Assembly (NCBI GenBank): GCA_963281155.1
Contig: CAUJLY010000003.1
Coordinates: 2,852,001-2,916,000, forward strand
Length of the DNA stretch: 64,000 nt
Origin: Rhabditophanes sp. KR3021
Taxonomy: Eukaryota; Nematoda; Chromadorea; Rhabditida; Alloionematidae
Direction: 5' to 3'
The stretch's first letter is position 1; every line of letters starts with the position of its first letter. The notes beneath the pieces are model-generated. The model did not search any database. It was not told the origin of the DNA and worked only from the letters and a program-made list of their open reading frames with translations. A program made the position numbers and the translations under genes. Below, one piece after another: positions 12,151 through 21,939 of the stretch.

Positions 12151-12348
12151 ATGGTTGGAAACAAAACTTGGTTTACTAATGATAGGATTGATTTATTTGG
12201 AGAAAGCAAAGTTATTCCATGTCAAGAGAATGTTGCCATTTATTATTTTACAACCTATTTGATAATTGGCTTTGGTATAATCACAATTATTGGTCTCCTT
12301 GTTTGTCTCAAAAATAAGAATAAAAAACCGAGGCCTTTATGTTGTTAA
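12151..12348 (+). CDS. Tiny one-pass membrane protein
   Basis: A 65-residue frame. A polar N-terminal part of about 35 residues contains one Cys and an N-glycosylation-like NKT. It is followed by a hydrophobic helix (about residues 34-52, YLIIGFGIITIIGLLVCL) and a short basic tail KNKNKKPRPLCC. That layout fits a type III or tail-oriented single-pass protein. An upstream ORF (ATG at about 12079) stops at the TGA overlapping this ATG, so the start may be reached after a CATTTCAG splice ending at 12148. An AATAAA at about 12370 could serve its mRNA. Function unknown. Confidence 0.45.
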   Translation: MVGNKTWFTNDRIDLFGESKVIPCQENVAIYYFTTYLIIGFGIITIIGLLVCLKNKNKKPRPLCC

Positions 12349-12910
12349 TGTTTAACTTGTGCTTTGTTGAATAAAAGTTGTTAAAGGATTCGAGTAACGG
12401 TAGAAATGAATGTTAGCTCTATAAAAATATGATTGATTTGGTGATAGAAAGAGATGTCTTTCCCCGATCAATGAAAGATCTTTCTCTATTTTCATTTCTA
12501 TTGGTTCCTGATATTGTTAGGAATATCTCCATTGGTTATTTGCTTTGTATAATAAAATATCGAATGTTTGTTTGATCTGTTTTACTTGCCCTTCTTCCGT
12601 GCTGACCAGAAAGGGATCGCAATGACAATGGTGAAGTCTATTTCTAGAAAAGATAATTAGATAACCATTATGATGGATGTAAAAATGATAGATAGCAATT
12701 AAATGAGGATACATGAAATAAAGATTAGCGAAGCAACAAATCAAATATTATTTATTAAAAGGCATATTATGTTTAAAAGTACTTAATGATGAAATATAAA
12801 ATTAAAAATGATTAATATTGCATTAATTATCATTTGGTTCATTTTTCTTGCTAAAGACTGGAATTCTTGAGTTGCTGTCTAAAATATTAAATAAATAAAA
12901 GAAAGACATG
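12349..12910. other. Intergenic between convergent genes
   Basis: AT-rich, with the 3' ends of the small membrane gene (+) and the spectraplakin (-). Minus-strand AATAAA-like words occur near 12740 and 12890. No gene supported. Confidence 0.3.
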
Positions 12911-15900
12911 TTATTTTAACTTGCATGAAGAATTACGTGTTCTAGAAGACATTACAGGTGTTGTTGGCTTGGAATTATTTGCAGTATTTGTTTTAGAATT
13001 AGTCGAAGACGGAGGCATGGAAGTTGTTGGAGTAGATTTATACGACCCATTACGGCTGCTAGAAAAGTTGTTCATTCTCACAGAACTCTGATTTTGTGTG
13101 AGTTTGTTTTCAGCAACATTATTGAAAGATGGTTGACGGCGTTGCCCAAAATTTTCCATTCGAATATTACCGTTGAGATTGTAAATTTCGTTATTCAACT
13201 TGCCAGTCGCACGGCAAGGATCATGCTTGGACAAGAAGGAGTCTAATTGCTCCCATCCACCACCTACTCTGACCATTATTGTGGATTGCAGAATACGGAC
13301 CATGCGAGTGACTGAAGTGCTATTTCCGAACTTGTAAGAAACAAACTCTCTGTTCTCACCAACATGCTCAATAGGAAATCTATGAGAGCATGTACATCTA
13401 TTGCTTTGACGGCCAATTTCATAAACAATCCTTTCTTGATCAGTTTTGTGCAAGTGTCTTTTACTAGGATCGACACGCATAGCAGTGAGAAATTCTTTGG
13501 CATTAATCATACCATCTCCTTTATCAAATTCATCTGCAACTTTTTCCATTTCGAGGACACTTGTTGGAAAGTTTGATTCTAAGATTGGCTTCACAAAAAC
13601 ACACCTTGGAAAGTTTTCAGGGCCATAATCTGCAATGTTTCTGAAGATGTCCGTGAATCGAGCCTTGGCATGATTATTGAAATCAATGTAGCGGTCTCTC
13701 CATTCCTCGAAGGAGAAGTTTTCTAACCGTTTCATTTCGTCCATGTATTCTCTAAGTTTTCTCTCATCGTCTAAGGCCTTGCGTTTTTGTTCTTCTTCCA
13801 AAACTCTTTTCTCGTGCTCTTCGAATTCTCGGAGTGCTTTTTCGTTTTCCAAAGCAAGCCTTTTTTCTTCGATTGCCTTCTGAAGCTTCAACTCTTCTTC
13901 CAAAGCTTTTTCTTTCTCGATTGCAAGTCGTCTTTCCTCAATGGCTTCCTTGCGTTTTTGTTCTTCTTCCAAAACTCTTTTCTCGTGCTCTTCGAATTCT
14001 CGGAGTGCCTTTTCGTTTTCCAAAGCAAGCCTTTTTTCTTCGATTGCCTTCTGAAGCCTCAACTCTTCTTCTAAAGCTTTTTCTTTCTCGATAGCAAGTC
14101 GTCTTTCTTCAATGGCTTCCTTAAGTTTTAATTCTTCTTCTAAGGCTTTTATCTGGAGTTCTTTAATTTCCTTGAGGGCTTGTTCTTTTCTCAAAAGCAA
14201 GTCTTTTTTTCTCTTCTAAAGCTTTTTTCTGTCGTTCTTTCATTTTTTTGAATGCTTGTTGTCGGCGCTCTTCCATTTCCTTAAGAGTTTGTTCCTTTTC
14301 CATAGCGATTCTTTTGGCCTCCTCCAAAGCTTTCTTCTCACGCTCTTCCATTTCTTGACGCTCCTGTTCCTTTTCCATAGCAATTCTTTTGGCCTCCTCC
14401 AAAGCTTTCTTCTCACGCTCTTCCATTTCTCGACGCTCTTGCTCTTTCTCGAAAGCGATTCTTTTGGCCTCCTCCAAAGCTTTCTTCTCACGCTCTTCCA
14501 TTTCTCGACGCTCTTGCTCTTTCTCGAAAGCGATTCTTTTGGCATCCTCCAAAGCTTTCTTCTCACGCTCTTCCATTTCTTGACGCTCTTGTTCCTTTTT
14601 CAAAGCAATTCTTTTGGCTTCTTCCAAAGTTTTCTTCTCACGCTCTTCCATTTCTCGACGTTCTTTTTCCAAAGCAAGTTTCTTTTCTTCTTCCAAAGCA
14701 AGTTTCTTTTCTTCTTCCAAAGCAAGTCTCTTTTCTTCTTCCAAAGCAAGTCTCTTTTCCTCTTCCAAGGCAAGTCTTTTTTCCTCTTCCAAAGCTTTTT
14801 GTTGACGATCTTCCATTTCCTTGAGTGCTTGTTCCTTCTCCAAAATGATTCTTTGTTCTTCTTCCAAAGCTTTTTTCTGTCGCTCTTCCATTTCCTTGAG
14901 TGCTTGTTCCTTCTCCAAAGCGATTCGTTTTTCTTCATCCAAAGCTTGTTTCTGCTGGTCTTCTAATTCCTTTAGCTTCTTCTCTTCTTCCAAAGCTTTA
15001 CGATTTTCTTCCTCTACTTTTTGAATTTCATTTTCGTCGGTTTCCTGATTAATTTCATCTTTCGAGCAAATTTTTGTCAATGAATTGTAAAGAGTAGACA
15101 AATAAGTCATAATACTCTTTTCATCAGGCTCCGCACAATCAACGTCTTCAGCATCCAACAGTCTCGGGACACCAAACTTTTTACTAGCTAATTCAAAAGC
15201 CATTTCAAGTCTCTCTTTATTAGAAACATAACTATTGTTCCACTCATCAGAAGGTAGGCCGATAGAGTCGTGAGCGGACATTATCGCGCAAAACGCTTTA
15301 CCATTGCACCAATGACTCGCGAAGTTGGTTACTGTTACACCATCCCACTTCTCTGTAAATTGTCTCACCCAGTTCAATAATGCGGATTTTACAGTGAAAT
15401 TTGCCCCAGCACTTTGAACGGCCTAAAAGTGAATCATTTAAATTTATATTTTGAAAAATAGTTCATGTATATGTTAGAAAGTAATTTGTTGTGCGAGGGA
15501 TAATTCAATTTCATATATTGATTTACATACCTTGAAGGATCTCACTTTTTCCTCAGCATTAACGTTCTCTTTGTCGTTGAAATCCCCATCATAACTAGCA
15601 CTTGCTTCCATGAAGGAATGATCGTCGTGTTCATTATTATTATTCCCAAGTTCAGTCATATGTTGCTGAATAAAGGATAATTCATAATGCAGAATCAGCG
15701 TCCAAATTAATCCAAGAGTCAATTTAGGAGATCCTTCGTGAATATCCTCGCTACGAATGTTAACGAGTTTTACACCCGACCCTTGCAATAATTCTAAGCA
15801 GGCCGTTATATTTTGAAGAGCGTGAAATCTCGTTTTCCCAGAAGACTTCAGCTAAAAGGGTATTTGATTATAAGACTGAATCAGTTCAAATTTACCATTA

Positions 15901-16162
15901 CAATGTTAGTTAGAGTCTCAACCAAGGCAATCAGATTATGACCATCCTCAAAGCCGGCAAACAAATCGTCAATTGACTTATCACATTTAGACAAGTGATT
16001 GTTTACCCATTTAGTAAACGTTTTCTTCTGTATACATGCCCGTTCGTCTAAAATACATGTTGTAATAAAGCAATTATTTACTCAACAATTACCTTCCAAC
16101 TTCCCTATTGTGTTCTCATAGTCATAGGTACTAAATCTGCTGGATTCTAAATCCTCCGACAT
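12911..16162 (-). CDS. Miniature spectraplakin (CH-CH, charged helix, EF-hand-like, GAS2)
   Basis: Actin-microtubule crosslinker of the cytoskeleton, related to MACF1/dystonin and nematode VAB-10. Four exons: about 16162-16095, 16048-15898, 15852-15532 and 15422-12911. Exons 1-3 give CH1, with the actin-binding motif KKTFTKWVN and the spectraplakin wording KLVNIRSEDI. Exon 4 begins with CH2 (LLDAEDVDCAEPDEKS). About 430 residues of Glu/Lys/Arg/Ala repeats follow, then an EF-hand-like segment, then the microtubule-binding GAS2/GAR domain with CTCSHRF and MVRVGGGW. The tail is Ser/Thr/Asn-rich; I saw no clear SxIP EB1-binding motif. Spectraplakins normally exceed 3,000 residues with plakin and spectrin repeats; here those are absent. 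The frame breaks once near 14190. It is divergent from the gene at 16713. Confidence 0.85.
13781..14125 (-). repeat. 171-bp in-frame duplication in the spectraplakin rod
   Basis: Two near-identical copies of a 57-codon unit, with matching starts at 13781 and 13952. Each encodes a charged helical unit with REFEEHEKRVLEEEQKR. High identity at third positions points to recent duplication. Confidence 0.85.
14300..14680 (-). repeat. 75-bp tandem repeat, about five copies, in the spectraplakin rod
   Basis: The same word recurs at about 14304, 14379, 14454, 14529 and 14604. The unit is 25 codons and encodes EREKKALEEAKRI-type sequence. Because 75 is a multiple of three, copy-number change keeps the frame. 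Confidence 0.9.
14667..14800 (-). repeat. 24-bp tandem repeat, about 5.5 copies, in the spectraplakin rod
   Basis: Unit of eight codons (LALEEEKR or LALEEEKK) repeating at 14667, 14691, 14715, 14739, 14763 and 14787. It abuts the 75-bp array. Confidence 0.9.
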
Positions 16163-16712
16163 ATCTAAAGAATATCAAAATTGTTACTGTCAAAAACAAA
16201 GTTTGGAACGAGTGAGAAATAAATGAAAAAGGTACCACAAAGGAGTACAAAAATTGGTATGACACCTAACAATCTGTTTAAAATAAACGATGAGTTGTGC
16301 AAGTCAAAAAATAAATCAAGCATTTACAGATGATTATTGTTCAATTCAAATTATAAGCAGCGAGTCAATGGTATAATATCAAAGACAAATACATTAAAGT
16401 GTACTAATAAGAGTATCATCAAATATTATAAAATTAATAAACTCATACACTAAAATATGTTTTAAATAAGCTGCATACATATTTAAGATTATCAAGGCCG
16501 AGAGTAATGTGAAGCATGCTTTATTTAGCAGCTGTTTGGGACACATTGAACACATCGTAGTTAAAGGATGATTTTAACACCGATGATTTTCATAATGATG
16601 ATTAAAATGACTCTTGAAAAGGATTGGTTGGTACTTGGTGTATAGTTTAAGGTCATTTATTCTCACCATTTCTTTACTCTTTTAGTTAATTAAGTGTTTT
16701 TATTTTGGGAGG

Positions 16713-17328
16713 ATGTTTTTTGATGACAATCTCATGGATGATGAGGATTCATATTCTCCAGAACCCGGCAAAACGGCCCAGAAAGACCAAAAAAGACACA
16801 ACTTTGTGCTAACTTTGATGGTAGATGAAAATGAGCTTAATAAGAAAAGGATCAACGAAATAGACGTAAATCAACTATTGTTGCCGGATCAGAATCGCTT
16901 ACCTCCCTCAAATATGAAAGTTGCAACTGCCCTTTTGGATTGTAAGACCTACCTAAACAGGGATTTTCGTTTGATTAAATTGAATAGTAGCGTCAATGAG
17001 CATATCAAGTCAATCTTAACAGGCGAACAAAGGCTAAGCATCATTAGGAAAAGTATGAAAAAATTTGTTGAAGAACGTGATTGCCAACAATCCAACAAGT
17101 TGCATGTATTCGAGAAAGACGCGTTATCACTTTATGTTACAAAAGTAAGTAATAAAAAAGTAACAATAAATTTGAATTTATCTATAGATAAAGGATACTC
17201 TTCATGAAGTTGAAAATATTTTAGAGGGACAACAAGGTTCAGATAAATGTGTATCTGCTCTAAAGGAGCACTTGGTTCAAGCTGATTTTCTGTCTAAAGC
17301 AATTGAGAATCTGCTAATAAAAGAATAA
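16713..17328 (+). CDS. Hypothetical acidic N-terminus protein, two exons
   Basis: Exon 1 ends at about 17143 at a GTAAGT donor; a short intron ends in TCTATAG at about 17187. Exon 2 continues in frame to TAA at 17326-17328, giving about 190 residues. The first 30 residues are acidic (DDNLMDDEDSYSPEPG). The rest looks like a compact helical protein without signal peptide or membrane helix. The gene is divergent from the spectraplakin and has its own start after a TTTTGGGAGG stretch. I do not recognise the family; the shape would fit a small nuclear or kinetochore-type subunit, but nothing proves it. Confidence 0.6.
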
Positions 17329-17402
17329 TTAAATTAACCTTTATTTATGTGTCTTATTCCTGCATAATAAAGTATCTGTAATATAACTTTTATATAACGA
17401 TT

Positions 17403-17663
17403 TCAATGAGATAATGTTGATACATTAAAATATTCTATTAATGCGATTCTTACAACGAAATATTGAATATTCATTGGCATTGAAAGGTGTTCATAGTTGT
17501 TGCCGTAATAAACTGCATTTTTTAACGTAACATCCATTCTTTTATCAGATTGAGTCAATAATGCATTGCAATCTTTTGAAACTACGGACATTGGTAAAAA
17601 TGTAACGTAGTCGGGGTTGCAAGTTGTTCCCATAAGTTGACACCGAAAAACTAAGAATGCGTA
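17403..17663 (-). other. Possible terminal exon, unknown product
   Basis: An open minus-strand frame covers these bases, with an ATG at 17633 and further open sequence upstream as far as a TGA (AFLVFRCQL before the ATG). It encodes about 76-86 residues with several Cys and no membrane helix. It lies just downstream of fumarase on the same strand. It may be a small gene or a 3' exon. No family recognised. Confidence 0.25.
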
Positions 17664-17885
17664 TCATTTGAAATGAATAATAATATGGAATATTCCTGGA
17701 TTCAAATGATAAAAATACTGACAATACACATGTTTAAATTTTTTATTGTTTAGCAACGTGATGAAATAATAATGCCCATAAATATCAAAAAACAATTTAA
17801 TAAAAACTAATTTTGCCTTGCAAAATATTTGTTTGAACTTCAATAGTATAAGACATTATTAAAAGTACTGCAATAAATTGTTATC

Positions 17886-20800
17886 CTATTTTGGTGCAAG
17901 CATGTCTTCTGGTCTAACCCACTTCTTGAATTGCTCCTCAGTAAGGATTCCAAGCTTGACAGCTTCTTCTTTGAGTGTAGTACCATTTTTGTGGGCAGTC
18001 TTGGCAATTTTAGCTGCATTGTCGTATCCAATATGTTCATTTAAAGCAGTGACGAGCATAAGAGACTCATTGAGAATCTTGTTGATGTTGTCTTCATTCG
18101 CTACAATTCCGTCAACGCAGTTTTTGGCGAATGAAACACTTCCATCTCCGAGGAGTCTAATGGACTGCAGGACATTCTTGATCATCAAGGGTTTGAACAC
18201 ATTCAATTCAAAATGCCCATTGGATCCTCCAACTGTTACGGCAACTTGATTTCCGAATACTTGACAAGCAATCATGGTCAAACTTTCGCATTGTGTTGGG
18301 TTGACTTTTCCTAAATATCAATAAAAATTAAAATGGTGTAAATTAATATTTGAAACGAGAGTTTTAGTTTTAAGATATTTACGTAGCATGTTTTTTCTCT
18401 AAATAATGAACACACGTTCGATGACAATCATTTACTTAAGGAGAGTTTTGTTATGATTACACAAAAAAGAAAAGAAAAATAACTACAAGACTAAGTTTCC
18501 TTGATACAATATCCTCAACAACGTCGCTTATTCTTGTAAAAAAGACATCAATTTCAAGACTGAGTTTTCCAATTTATTTATGAAAATTAAATGTACTGAT
18601 TTTACCATTCTAATAGTAGAAGGTGATGGGGCTGTCAAGACTCAAGCTAAACGGCAACTAATTGAAATGGTTAATGAAGCACAAATTATTGCAAACTGGG
18701 AAGAATCAAGTGAATTAGGTCTTGAATATGAAGATACGATTCTTGTTCATATCAAAAATTATATGCTCTATGGCATTTTCTTTCTACAGCGGTTCAACCT
18801 ATCGTAAGTTGAGTCTTGCTTATGTTAAGAATAGCAACCCACAAAACGCTTTGAATACAATCACACTCAGGCAGGTTTTAGTAGCTTATTCAAAGGCAGA
18901 TTAAGATCTGTGGGAGGAGCTATTTGAGAACATTTATCCGGAGACCACATCAAATAAGAAACCAAAGGATGTACACTGTAATAAGATTTCCCATACAACA
19001 GATCATTTAGAAAGATTGCATTGTCCTAGTTTGAAAGCTAAGGTCATTGCATTCAGAAAACTAATTGTTGGAAAACTTCTTGCCAAGAATGATGACGAAA
19101 AAGGAGAGATTTTGTATAAGTTGCTTGAGGAAAAGATAGTAGAGATATGCTTAGGAAAAGATAAATAAGGATGGAGCAGTCATTTATGAAATTAAAAATC
19201 CTTTAATGGGCAATACAGAATTAGGTGATGACTTAAGAAAATGTCCTAAGTTGGTAGAGAAAGTCAACATCTTCAACGTAACAACTACTCCTGCTACTAT
19301 CAAACATGAATTGGGTGAAATGAAAGCTGTTGAAGATGATCAAGAGCGTTGGGTATAGTTGTTCATCGATCCTACAAAACTTGGACTAAATTGAACATTT
19401 TCAGAAAGAATCAATGCTACATTTTATATTGGGGTGTGCTTCCTTTTTATAGAAGAATGGTCAGTCACAGGTGTGACTTTAAATTTAACAGTCAATGGCG
19501 ACGCACTTTCAGCAAAAAGGAAAAGTTCTCCATAAAATGGTTGAAGAGAAGAAAAAGCCTATGATTGTAAAGAAAGTCTATCCCTTAAAGAAAATTGGCG
19601 AGAACATCGAATGCATTCTCATCAATTCACAAACTCAGACTCTGGCAAGCCTTCATTGCATTGTACGATTCACATGTATCCAGGGACTAATAGCGGTGTC
19701 GCTGAGCCAATTTTAAAACATTTTCCCTTTCTAAACCTTTAGAGTATATTCGAAAGTATTAATCCATTTTTGCCGTTTTAAATTAGTTAATTAAATCGCT
19801 ACCTGGCATTATGGAACTTCCTGGCTCGTTTTCAGGAAGAGAGAGTTCTCCAAGACCACAACGAGGTCCTGATCCGAGGAAGCGGATGTCGTTTGCGATT
19901 TTCATCAAAGAAACAGCAACAACATTCAAAGCTCCATGGACTTCGACTAAAGCGTCATGGGCGGCCAAAGCTTCAAACTTATTTGGAGCAGTTTCAAAAG
20001 GAAGGCCAGTAAGCTTAGAGACAGTTGTGGCGACATCTTCAGCAAATCCAATTCTAGTGTTAAGGCCAGTTCCGACAGCAGTACCCTGAAATCAAATATT
20101 AATAATTATGAAAAGGAATCACCTAAAATTTCATTAAATATTTAAGTTATTTTTTAAATATCAAAATTTTCAATAAATTATAATTTGGTTTTCAACAAAC
20201 TGTCCCAATTTTGCGTGGTTAGATACTTACACCGGCTGCTAATTGATAGAGATGTGGAAGGGTGACCTTTACACGCTTGATCCCATTTTCAATTTGAGTA
20301 ACATAAGCACTGAATTCTTGCCCAAGAGTAAGCGGTACAGCATCTTGAGTATGGGTACGCCCGATCTTAATAATTTTGGCAAATTCCTTGGCTTTCTTGT
20401 CCAAAGATTCTTTCAACAGTTCAAGAGAAGGAAGGAGTCTGTGGTTGATTTCAATAGCTGCGGCAATATGCATAGCTGTCGGGAAGGTATCGTTGGAAGA
20501 TTGGGACTTGTTAACATGATCATTTGGGTGAACGGGTGTTTTGGATCCTAATTCTCCTCCCAAAAGTTCAATGGCTCTGTTCGAAATAACTTCATTGACA
20601 TTCATGTTTGATTGAGTTCCAGAACCAGTTTGCCAGGTAACCAATGGGAAATGATCGTCCAACTTTCCGGCAATGACTTCGTCAGCGGCTTGCGAGATTG
20701 CATCGGATAATTTTTTGTCCAAACCGAACTGAGTGTTGACGATGGCAGCAGCTTTCTTCAAATATCCAAAAGCATGGATAACTGGCAAAGGCATGCGTTC

Positions 20801-21038
20801 TTCGGGTCCACCAATTTTGAAGTTGATCATAGATCTAAAAAAACATACATTTGAATATCTTTCCACATAAAAGGTTCAAAACTTACCTAGCAGTTTGAGC
20901 TCCATAATATTTATCTGAAGGAACTTTAAGTTCCCCAAAAGTATCTTTTTCTAATCTGAAACCGGCAGAAGACATCTTGCGTAAAAGAGAGGTACTTTGT
21001 AGAAATCTATTTTGCAAGCAATAACTTTGTGAAAGCAT
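17886..21038 (-). CDS. fum-1: Fumarate hydratase (class II fumarase), mitochondrial/cytosolic
   Basis: Tetrameric TCA-cycle enzyme interconverting fumarate and malate. Exons are 21038-20887, 20834-20231, 20085-19803 and 18310-17886, all in frame. Visible are the [14 protein letters not shown] loop, [34 protein letters not shown], and the family signature GSSIMPGKVNP split over the last intron. The first 24 residues lack acids and are rich in Ser, Leu and Arg, as a mitochondrial presequence; an internal Met 24 could give a cytosolic form, as known for fumarases. The ATG follows a CTTTTATAG acceptor. The last intron (18311-19802, 1,492 nt) is far longer than the others and carries plus-strand coding relics. 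Confidence 0.97.
18580..19700 (+). pseudogene. Antisense coding relic in the fumarase intron
   Basis: A series of open plus-strand stretches broken by stops and frame changes. Pieces include a 75-residue run from 18580, a run through 18940-19160 ([18 protein letters not shown]) and one at 19495-19700 containing [19 protein letters not shown]. The last piece resembles 30156-29887 on the minus strand (LKKTYSSEKMAENIEDILI), indicating a shared repeat family. No intact domain is recognisable. It lies wholly within one intron, opposite to the host gene. Confidence 0.5.
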
Positions 21039-21939
21039 AGCAGTCGGTCTATAAAAGTTAAAAATGCGTTAAACACGTGATATCGGAGACACAGAGTTAG
21101 AAAAAAGCGCAACAATACCAAAAAACGATTATTGTCAGAATGTTTGAGGCACTGCCGTCAATAATAATATTTGTGTAGGCCTGCACGTATCATAAAATAG
21201 CAGTCGTATTACTAGGAAGTGACAAGCCAATATACACTGCTCCACCCGTTTTTACTTATATACTTGACTGCTAATGTAAGGACATTCCGTACCCGTTTCT
21301 TTCGTCGTGAAACTATTTTTAAATTTAAAAACACGAAGATAAATATAAATTTTAAATCACACACTCAAAACATGTATTTAAATAGTAACAATATTTATTT
21401 ATGAATAATAACAACAAATATTTTAAATAAAACCCAATTTATTTTGTTAGATATAAATTAATAGGAAACCGCATACATTTTGCATTGTATAAATTTTGTA
21501 AAGTTGTGACAAATGGTTGCTTAAGATATGCGATTAAGCATGTATTTTTGGTAATACTTAAATTATGAAACAGTCACTTTCATGTGAATATCATTATTTT
21601 CACCGGATAAATTCTGGTTCATTGTTTTATCTAAAATATTAAATTTATCAATAATTGAAGTAATCTGTTAAAAATATAAATTTTTGTAATTGGATTAATA
21701 TTTAGAAAGATCAAACGTTGTAATATGATTTGTTTAATTCTCTTATCAATGTGAGTTCAATTTAAATGAGCATTTTTATTTAGGTGAAACTATGGATAAC
21801 ATTTTGTATTAATATGGTAAATCATTTAAAGCTTTTGAGGTATATATCAGGGTTGATCATTGAACCAAACCTCAAAGAAACATTTTAAATTAATTAATTT
21901 CAAGGTAAGGTACAACAAATATTTTAATTAAGGACAAAT
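21039..21939. other. Intergenic between KDM7-like 3' end and fumarase 5' end
   Basis: AT-rich, both neighbours on the minus strand and about 0.9 kb apart, too far for a tight operon. No gene or RNA supported. Confidence 0.3.

Noticed and set aside
12440..12500. Possible hairpin around GAAAGATCTTTC
   Set aside because: Short palindromes are expected by chance in AT-rich DNA, and no loop or context supports a terminator or RNA.
13787..15024. Several long plus-strand and alternate minus-strand frames opposite the spectraplakin rod (Phe/Leu/Ser-rich or Arg/Lys/Trp-rich)
   Set aside because: They are mirror frames of the Glu/Lys repeat; their length is a by-product of repeats whose period is a multiple of three.
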